From positions 3,349,501 to 3,413,500 of the forward strand of contig NZ_CP071057.1 of the NCBI RefSeq assembly GCF_017161425.1: a stretch of 64,000 nt of DNA, read 5' to 3'. The notes beneath the pieces are model-generated. The model was given only the letters and a program-made list of their open reading frames with translations. It was not told where the DNA came from and searched no databases. A program made the position numbers and the translations under genes. The stretch is from Marinicauda algicola (GTDB lineage: Bacteria; Pseudomonadota; Alphaproteobacteria; Caulobacterales; Maricaulaceae). Below are positions 58,589 to 64,000 of the stretch, in pieces; position 1 is the first letter of the stretch; every line of letters begins with the position of its first letter.

Positions 58589-59881
58589 ATGACGCGGCCG
58601 CGCACGCTGGTTGAGAAGATCATGGCCCGCGCCAGCGGAGGCGCGGACGTGCGTCCGGGCGACATCGTCACGGTGCAGGTCGATCTCGCCATGGCCCATG
58701 ACAGCTCCGGGCCGCGGCGCTGGCGCGCGCGCCTGGAGGCGCTGGGCGCGCGGCTGTGGGATCCCGACAAGGTCGTGATCGTCTCCGATCACTACGTGCC
58801 GGCCGTCGATCCGGCGAGCGCGGAAATCCTGAAGACCACGCGCGAGTTCGCTCGCGATTACGGCGTGGAACGCTTCTACGACATGCGCGGCATCTGCCAT
58901 GTCGTGCTGCCCGAGCACGGCCATCTCAAGCCGGGCATGTTCGTGGCCGGCGGGGATTCCCACACGACCAATGGTGGGGCGTTCGGCTGCTATGCGGCCG
59001 GGTTCGGCGCGACCGACATGACCGCGATCGTGGCCACGGGAAAGACCTGGACGGTCGTGCCCGAGACCATCCGGGTGGAGATCGCGGGCGAATTCCGGGA
59101 GGGCGTGGCGGCCAAGGACGTCATGCTCCTGCTCTGCCGCGAGCTCGGCATGGGCAATCATTTCAAGACGATCGAATATGGCGGGCCGGCAGTGCGCGCG
59201 ATGGACATGGAAGCGCGCATGGTGCTCTCCAACATGGCCGCGGAACTCGGCGGGGATACCGGGCTCATCGAGCCGGACGAGACGACGCTGTCCCATATCC
59301 GCGCCCATGGCGGCGAGGTGGAGGACGAGGCGATCGCGCGCTGGCGCAGCGACGCGGGCTGCGGCTACGCGAAGGTGCACGCCGTGGACGCTTCCGCCCT
59401 GCAGCCCCAGGTGGCGGCGCCGCACAGCCCGGCGAACTCGGACGCGATCTCGAACGCGTCCGGCGAACGCATCGACCAGGCCTATATCGGCGCCTGCATC
59501 GGGGCGAAGCTCACCGACCTTCAGATGGCCGCGCGCGTGCTGGAGGGGCGCAAGGTCGCCAGGGGCGTGCGCCTGCTCGTCGCGCCGGCCTCGGCCAAGG
59601 TCACCCACGCCGCGGCCAGGGACGGCACGCTCGCCACGCTGACCGAGGCGGGCGCGGTGATCCTGCCCTCGGGATGCGGCGCGTGCGCCGGGCTCGGCGC
59701 CGGGCTGCTCGCCGAGGGGGAGGTGTGCATCTCCTCGACCAACCGCAATTTCCGTGGCCGGATGGGCCACAAGGACGCGCAGGTCTGGCTCGGCTCGCCC
59801 TTCACGGTGGCGGCCTCGGCGGTCACGGGAACGATCACCGATCCGCGCGAATTCCTCGGCGAACGCCGGAGGGCGGCATGA
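58589..59881 (+). CDS. Aconitase-superfamily hydratase, large subunit
   Basis: A 430-residue large subunit of the LeuC/homoaconitase/dimethylmaleate-hydratase kind. The [4Fe-4S] ligands are Cys303 (GACIGAK) and Cys363/Cys366 (SGCGACAG). GDSHTTNGGAFG at 122-133, VIVSDHYVP 63-71 and FYDMRGICHVVLPE 96-109 are family blocks. It isomerises or hydrates a hydroxy/unsaturated dicarboxylic acid. The overlapping small subunit and the PEP-mutase-family lyase match the dmdAB-dml combination, so maleate/dimethylmaleate-type hydration is the leading idea; isopropylmalate dehydratase is less likely with no leu genes near. Confidence 0.9.
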   Translation: MTRPRTLVEKIMARASGGADVRPGDIVTVQVDLAMAHDSSGPRRWRARLEALGARLWDPDKVVIVSDHYVPAVDPASAEILKTTREFARDYGVERFYDMRGICHVVLPEHGHLKPGMFVAGGDSHTTNGGAFGCYAAGFGATDMTAIVATGKTWTVVPETIRVEIAGEFREGVAAKDVMLLLCRELGMGNHFKTIEYGGPAVRAMDMEARMVLSNMAAELGGDTGLIEPDETTLSHIRAHGGEVEDEAIARWRSDAGCGYAKVHAVDASALQPQVAAPHSPANSDAISNASGERIDQAYIGACIGAKLTDLQMAARVLEGRKVARGVRLLVAPASAKVTHAAARDGTLATLTEAGAVILPSGCGACAGLGAGLLAEGEVCISSTNRNFRGRMGHKDAQVWLGSPFTVAASAVTGTITDPREFLGERRRAA

Positions 59882-60393
59882 GCACACCGGACATCATACG
59901 AGGCCGGGCCTGGGTGTTCGGCGACCGGATCGACACCGACCTGCTCGCCCCCGGCCACGCCATGAAGAAGGGACCCGAGGCGCTCGCCATGCACTGCCTG
60001 GAGGCCGTCGACCCGGCTTTCGCCCGGGAAGTGGAACGCGGCGACATCGTGGTGGCGGGGGAGGATTTCGGCATTGGCTCGAGCCGGGAGCAGGCGGCGA
60101 TCTCGCTGAAGCTGCTCGGGGTCTCGGCGGTGATCGCGAAGAGCTTCGCGCGCATCTTCTACCGCAACGCCATCAATATCGGCCTGCCCGCGATCCCGCT
60201 CGCCGAGGCCGGCGACATCGCGGCCGGCGACCGCCTGCTGGTCGACCTGTCGAAGGGCGAACTCGTCGACGAGACGACGGGTGAGGAATTCGCATTCCCG
60301 CCCCTGCCGGACCATCTCACCGCCATGATCGAGGCCGGCGGGCTGATGGCGCAGCTGAAAGCCCGATTCAACGCCCCGGAGGCGCAGCCATGA
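59878..60393 (+). CDS. Aconitase-superfamily hydratase, small subunit
   Basis: A 171-residue LeuD-type swivel subunit: GDRIDTDLLAPGHAM near 15-29, GEDFGIGSSREQAAISLKLL near 61-80 and FARIFYRNAINIGLP near 91-105. Joins the preceding large subunit to form the active site. Start overlaps the large subunit stop (ATGA) and end overlaps the lyase start. Part of a three-gene operon. Confidence 0.92.
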   Translation: MSTPDIIRGRAWVFGDRIDTDLLAPGHAMKKGPEALAMHCLEAVDPAFAREVERGDIVVAGEDFGIGSSREQAAISLKLLGVSAVIAKSFARIFYRNAINIGLPAIPLAEAGDIAAGDRLLVDLSKGELVDETTGEEFAFPPLPDHLTAMIEAGGLMAQLKARFNAPEAQP

Positions 60394-61271
60394 CCAGCCT
60401 GAAGACACGCCTCGCCGAAGGCCCGGCCGTGCTCGCGCCCGGCGTGTACGACGCGCTTTCCGCCCTGCTCGTGGAGCAGGCGGGCTTCGAGGCGGCCTAT
60501 CTCTCCGGCGCGTCCATCGCCTACACGCAGCTCGGCCGGCCCGACCTGGGCCTCGTCACCGCGAGCGAGGTCGCCGACGTGATCGCCCGCATCCGCGAAC
60601 GCACCGGCATACCCCTCGTGGTCGATGCCGATACCGGTTTCGGCAATGCGCTCAACGTCCAGCGCACGGTGGAGATGTTCGAGCGCGCCGGGGCGAGCGC
60701 AATCCAGATCGAGGACCAGAACCTGCCCAAGCGCTGCGGGCATCTCGCCGGCAAGAGCCTCGTCTCACCGGAGGAGATGGCCGGCAAGGTGCGCGCCGCC
60801 GTCGACGCGCGCAAGAGCCGGGAAACCCTCATCATCGCCCGCACCGACGCCATCGCGGTGGAGGGTTTCGAGGCCGCGCTGGAGCGCGCCGAGGCGTATC
60901 TCGCCGCGGGGGCGGACATGCTGTTCGTCGAGGCTCCCAGGAGCGCGGAGGAACTCTCCGCCATCGCGCGCCGGTTCAAGTCGCGCGTGCCGCTGCTCGC
61001 CAACATGGTTGAGGGCGGTAGGACCCCGATGAGGACGCTCGACCAGCTCGACGCGCAGGGCTTCAGGTTCGTGATCACGCCAGGCGCCATGGTGCGCGCG
61101 CTCGCCTTCATGGCGCGCGAATTCCTCTCCGGGCTGAAGCAGACCGGCTCGACCGCCGGCTATCGCGAGCGCATGCTCGATTTCGACGGGCTGAACGCCC
61201 TGCTCGGGCTTCCGGAGATGAAGGAGAAGGGCGCACGCTACGACGCCGACCGAAAGGATGCGGCCGAGTAG
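60390..61271 (+). CDS. Isocitrate lyase/PEP mutase-superfamily lyase
   Basis: A 293-residue TIM-barrel lyase: VVDADTGFGN at 77-86 (Asp79, Asp81 metal region), EDQ 108-110, and the KRCGH motif 114-118 with catalytic Cys116, seen in lyases that break a C-C bond of a 2-hydroxy dicarboxylate. Related enzymes: methylisocitrate lyase, 2,3-dimethylmalate lyase, oxaloacetate hydrolase. In this operon it should cleave the product of the hydratase to pyruvate or a 2-oxoacid plus a short acid (inference). It ends 14 bases before the convergent PuuE3. Confidence 0.9.
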   Translation: MTSLKTRLAEGPAVLAPGVYDALSALLVEQAGFEAAYLSGASIAYTQLGRPDLGLVTASEVADVIARIRERTGIPLVVDADTGFGNALNVQRTVEMFERAGASAIQIEDQNLPKRCGHLAGKSLVSPEEMAGKVRAAVDARKSRETLIIARTDAIAVEGFEAALERAEAYLAAGADMLFVEAPRSAEELSAIARRFKSRVPLLANMVEGGRTPMRTLDQLDAQGFRFVITPGAMVRALAFMAREFLSGLKQTGSTAGYRERMLDFDGLNALLGLPEMKEKGARYDADRKDAAE

Positions 61272-61285
61272 GAGCGCGGAGTGTC

Positions 61286-62194
61286 CTAGAACGCCTTCAC
61301 GATCTCGTCCGCCCGCGCGCACCACACCGCCTCGTCGCCGGCGAACTCGGCGAGCATGTTGACGAGCGAGCGCATGCGGAAGGGCTGGCCGGCGACGAAG
61401 GGGGTGAGCGTGAAGCCCAGTACCTGCGCGCCGTGGCGGTCGTGCTCGGTCTTGAGATAGTCCTTCGCTTCCAGGATCTGGTCGGTCCACAGATCCTCGG
61501 TCTGCTTTCTCTCGACGAGCAGCTTGAAATCGTCGAGCTCGTTGAGGAGCGGCAGGGCGGTGATCGGCCTGCCGCGCGTCCTCAGCGGCAGCGGCACCCC
61601 GTCGCTTTCCCAGTCGAGAAGCGCGGTGAACCCGGCCTCGGCGAGGAGGTCGGGCGTTGCAAAGCTCTCCTGGCGCGCCGGCGAGAGCCAGGTCGTGGGG
61701 TGGAAGCCGGCCGCGTCGAAGGCCTCGCGCACGTCTTCGATCATCGCGCGCTCCTCGCTTTCGGAGAGCCCGGCATGGTGGATCGCGTCGCCGTGTAGAC
61801 CCGCGGCGGCGAGTTCGTGGCCGTCTCCCACGATCGCCTCGGCGAGCGGGCGGGCGCGGGTGAGCAGCGCCGCGCTTACCGGGAAGGTCGCCTTCAGCCC
61901 GGCGGATTTCAGCGCGTCGAGCAGGCGGAGCACCCCGACCCGGTTGCCGTAGTCGCGCGCGGTGAAGTGGCGAAGGTCCGGGAAGGGCGTGACCATGCCG
62001 TGGGGATGGCCGAAGGGGGTCTTGTGCGGATCGATCGGGTGGTACTCGCAGGGGATGACGATCATCGCCGCGACCTGGCGGGCGTTCTTCAGCCGGACCG
62101 GCGCGCGGTCCTTTGCGAGGCGCCAGTCATAGCGCCCGATGTCCTGGCCGTAGCCGCGCTTGTCGTATTCGAGATAGGCGGGAGGAAGGCTCAT
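61286..62194 (-). CDS. PuuE-type hydrolase (3), C-terminal His replaced
   Basis: A 302-residue NodB-fold protein of the PuuE/cyclic imidase group. MIVIPCEYHPIDP strand start, HGMVTPFPDLRHFTARDYGNR near 65-84, His134/139 in LHGDAIHH. The C-terminal motif reads LTPFVAGQPFRM where its paralogs have LHAYLVAQPHRL and LHLRIIGRPGRI, so Thr264 replaces the usual His. It may have altered or no catalysis, or act with its neighbour as a heteromer. Start overlaps PuuE2 (ATGA). Confidence 0.83.
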   Translation of the reverse strand: MSLPPAYLEYDKRGYGQDIGRYDWRLAKDRAPVRLKNARQVAAMIVIPCEYHPIDPHKTPFGHPHGMVTPFPDLRHFTARDYGNRVGVLRLLDALKSAGLKATFPVSAALLTRARPLAEAIVGDGHELAAAGLHGDAIHHAGLSESEERAMIEDVREAFDAAGFHPTTWLSPARQESFATPDLLAEAGFTALLDWESDGVPLPLRTRGRPITALPLLNELDDFKLLVERKQTEDLWTDQILEAKDYLKTEHDRHGAQVLGFTLTPFVAGQPFRMRSLVNMLAEFAGDEAVWCARADEIVKAF

Positions 62195-63135
62195 CGCTCG
62201 AACGCCTCGAATGCGGTGCCGCCGGTGGCGAGGCCCTTCTTTTCCAGATCGTCCTGCGTCGTATCCCAGTAATGCTCGCGCCAGTGGCCGGCGATGTCCT
62301 TCGCGGTCGCGAACCAGACTTCGTCATGGGCGGTGATGTGCTTGAGCGCCTCCTCGAACGGGCGCAGGCGGTGCGGCTGGGCGACGAGATAGGCATGCAG
62401 CGGGATGCACATCACCGTGCCCGAAGTCTCGCCCTCCTCCAGCAGCTGGTCGAACTGGCGCTTGAGGACGTCGCCATAGCGCCAGGGATCCATGGCGAGC
62501 TGGCCGTAGGTGATGACGTCGTTGACCTCGAGCGAATAGGGCATGGAGCACAGCCTGCCGGTCTTGGTCTTCACCCGCTGGGGCTGGTCGTCCTGGAACA
62601 GGTCGCACGTGTACCAGAAGCCATGCTCGGCGATGAGGTCGAGCGTGCGCGTCGTGTCCGTCAGCGCCGGGGCGAGATAGCCGCGGATGCGCTGGCCCGT
62701 GGCGGCCTCCACCGTGCGGATCGAATCCTCGATCACGGCGCGCTCCTGGTCCTCGCTCATCTCGTAGGAATAGCGCGTGTTGTAGATGCCGTGGCTGAAG
62801 AACTCCCAGCCGCGCTCATTGCAGGACTCGATGATCTCCGGGCAGTGGTCGCACATTGCGACATTGAGGCTGACCGAGCCCTTCAGGCCGTAGCGGTCCA
62901 TCAGCTCCATCAGGCGCCAGTGGCCCACCCGGTTGCCGTAATCGCGCTGGGAATAGCCGGTGACGTCCGGGGCCGGGCGCGGCCAGCCGGGGCGCTTGGG
63001 ATTCCTCGGCGGATCGAACTCGTAGAACTCGATGTTCGGCGCGATCCAGAAGGCGAGCTTCTTCCCTCCCGGCCATTCGATCTTCGGGCGGTCGCGGTAA
63101 GGATTGTAGTCGTAGAGATTGGGGTCGGAGATCAT
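62191..63135 (-). CDS. PuuE-type polysaccharide deacetylase-fold hydrolase (2)
   Basis: A 314-residue NodB-fold hydrolase of the PuuE/imidase group: LAFWIAPNIEFYEFDP near 27-42, DYGNRVGHWRLMELMDRYG near 65-83, His115 in SHGIYNT and His247 in IPLHAYLVAQPHRL. Its neighbour is the amidase, as in cyclic imide breakdown (imidase then half-amidase). ATG 63135 overlaps the amidase stop in ATGA; a longer frame to 63156 adds a few residues without a ribosome site. Confidence 0.85.
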   Translation of the reverse strand: MISDPNLYDYNPYRDRPKIEWPGGKKLAFWIAPNIEFYEFDPPRNPKRPGWPRPAPDVTGYSQRDYGNRVGHWRLMELMDRYGLKGSVSLNVAMCDHCPEIIESCNERGWEFFSHGIYNTRYSYEMSEDQERAVIEDSIRTVEAATGQRIRGYLAPALTDTTRTLDLIAEHGFWYTCDLFQDDQPQRVKTKTGRLCSMPYSLEVNDVITYGQLAMDPWRYGDVLKRQFDQLLEEGETSGTVMCIPLHAYLVAQPHRLRPFEEALKHITAHDEVWFATAKDIAGHWREHYWDTTQDDLEKKGLATGGTAFEAFER

Positions 63136-63821
63136 CCCTGATACCCGTCCAGCCACTCATGAACCTCCTTCACCTCCACCACGTCGGCGTATTTCAGCTG
63201 CAGGTCGGTGAGGTTGGCGTAGTGATAGCTTTCGTGCTTGTCGGCGACGCACTCCATGGGAACGATCGTGCGGTAGCCGTGGCTGAGCGCGTCGACGGCG
63301 GTGGCGCGCACGCAGCCGCTCGTCGAGCCGCCGGTGATCACCACCGTGTCGACCCGGTGCCAGACGAGGAAGCTCGCCAGCGGGGTCTCGAAGAAGGCCG
63401 AGGGCATACGCTTGGTGTAGACCGCGTCCACGGTCGCGTCGATCTCGACGCGGTCGTCGAATTCGTGGCGCGTCGAGCCGTACTTGATGTTCTGCAGGGA
63501 GTCCGGGGTGTCGGTGCGCGTGCCCCAGACCCCCGCATCGGCCGCATTCTCCATGTAGGCGACATGGGTCCAGACGACCGGAAGGCCCTTGGCCCGCGCC
63601 TTTGCCGAGATGGCGTTGATATGGTCGAGCTGGTCGGGATCGGTGACGTAGGCGGTCTTCGGGAACAGGTCGGGCCGCGTGTAGGCCTTCTGGGGATCGA
63701 CATTGATCACGGCGAGCTTCTCGCCGAAGCCGAAGCGGGCGCGGGCCGGATTGGCGCGCACCTCCTCGAAGATCTCCCGCGCCGTCTTGTCGGAGCGGGT
63801 CATGGTCGGTTCGAATTTCAA
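63132..63821 (-). CDS. Isochorismatase-family amidohydrolase
   Basis: A 229-residue cysteine hydrolase with the family triad Asp42 (NVDPQKAYT), Lys137 (YTKRMPSAF) and Cys170 (TGGSTSGCVR). The layout is that of N-carbamoylsarcosine amidase/maleamate amidohydrolase rather than isochorismatase. TTG 63821 is preceded by GGGAG at 6-base spacing; ATG 63803 is the alternative. First gene of the amidase-PuuE2-PuuE3 operon, with palindrome A 70 bases upstream. Likely role: half-amide to dicarboxylate plus ammonia (inference). Confidence 0.88.
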   Translation of the reverse strand: MKFEPTMTRSDKTAREIFEEVRANPARARFGFGEKLAVINVDPQKAYTRPDLFPKTAYVTDPDQLDHINAISAKARAKGLPVVWTHVAYMENAADAGVWGTRTDTPDSLQNIKYGSTRHEFDDRVEIDATVDAVYTKRMPSAFFETPLASFLVWHRVDTVVITGGSTSGCVRATAVDALSHGYRTIVPMECVADKHESYHYANLTDLQLKYADVVEVKEVHEWLDGYQG

Positions 63822-63890
63822 GCCTGTCTCCCGGTCTGGCTCCCGCCCGCGATCATGAAGCCTAAAGCCTCGCGCGCACAGACGGAACAG

Positions 63891-63906
63891 AAAAGATATA
63901 TCATTT
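63891..63906. promoter_or_regulatory. Palindrome A, site 7 (amidase operon and divergent flavoprotein)
   Basis: AAAAGATATATCATTT, 15 of 16 positions of the consensus, between the amidase operon start and the divergent start at 63968. One site could govern both. Confidence 0.82.
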
Positions 63907-63967
63907 GCGTTCTGCCCGAGCCGGGGCCTAGGATTCAAGCCCTGTGGCGGAGAAAGCGGAGATCGCG

Positions 63968-64000
63968 ATGCGCGAACGCACGATTCTGATCGCAGGCGGG
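63968..64000 (+). CDS. Start of a probable FAD/NAD-binding oxidoreductase, truncated by window
   Basis: Only 11 codons are seen: MRERTILIAGG. The ILIAGG strand-loop is the beginning of a dinucleotide-binding (GxGxxG) Rossmann fold, as in FAD-dependent monooxygenases. GGAG lies 7 bases upstream. It is divergent from the amidase operon and shares palindrome A, so it probably belongs to the island. Confidence 0.5.
   Translation, partial: MRERTILIAGG

Noticed and set aside
1-64000. CRISPR arrays, rRNA genes, insertion sequences, prophage genes
   Set aside because: No regularly spaced repeats, rRNA sequence, transposase or phage-type proteins were found on either strand.

Overview
The window is a high-GC (roughly two-thirds G+C by eye), densely packed bacterial chromosome segment. 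It fits an alphaproteobacterium, most likely of the Caulobacterales/Maricaulales/sphingomonad kind. Reasons: a PhyR/NepR/HWE-kinase general stress locus with GGAAC-N16-CGTT promoters, COQ7-type ubiquinone hydroxylase, a MaoC-phosphotransacetylase fusion, ExoD, DUF1328, TonB-dependent uptake and many GTG starts with 4-base ATGA/GTGA overlaps. There is no rRNA, integrase, insertion sequence or CRISPR array.

1-29 kb is mostly core genome. In order it holds a truncated GluQ-RS gene, a serine esterase, an HNH nuclease, a HAD phosphatase, dsbB-coq7, exoD, a thioesterase/DUF488 pair divergent from a MarR gene with a clear operator between them, tRNA-Leu(CAA), the general stress locus (phyK, nepR, phyR, DUF1328), cydDC, a heme-globin chemotaxis transducer flanked by two paralogous XRE regulators, an acyl-CoA synthetase with DUF924, an esterase, selO-pgeF, SDR-pta-ackA, DUF427 and an S1/P1 nuclease.

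29-64 kb is a catabolic island. It starts with a TonB receptor divergent from a complete TRAP transporter. It continues with VOC proteins, an alpha/beta hydrolase, a methyltransferase, a HapK-like protein, SDR, three PuuE-type polysaccharide-deacetylase-fold hydrolases, a nitrilase-like protein, an FAD-linked oxidase with a membrane partner and an aldehyde dehydrogenase, an aconitase-type hydratase (two subunits), an isocitrate-lyase/PEP-mutase-family lyase and an isochorismatase-family amidase. A 16-bp palindrome, AAATGRTATAYCATTT, occurs seven times, always in front of these operons, so most of the island looks like one regulon. A second, unrelated palindrome, TTTGTCCGGACAAA, precedes two operons in its middle: CitE/MaoC/acyl-CoA dehydrogenase/two CoA-transferases, and two MmgE-PrpD proteins/CoA ligase/amidase. 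A GntR/HutC regulator lies between those two operons. A second HutC-type regulator lies beside the nitrilase-like gene.

Best reading of the biology (inference): an organic compound enters through the TonB and TRAP systems and is oxidised to an N-containing ring or cyclic imide. PuuE-type imidases and the isochorismatase-type half-amidase open that ring to a substituted maleate or related dicarboxylate. The aconitase-type hydratase and the lyase then cleave this to pyruvate plus a short acid, as dimethylmaleate hydratase and dimethylmalate lyase do. The CoA-transferase/MaoC/CitE branch would handle C5 dicarboxylates such as itaconate, mesaconate or citramalate. The actual substrate cannot be read from the sequence; substituted maleimides from pyrrole or tetrapyrrole breakdown are one testable candidate.
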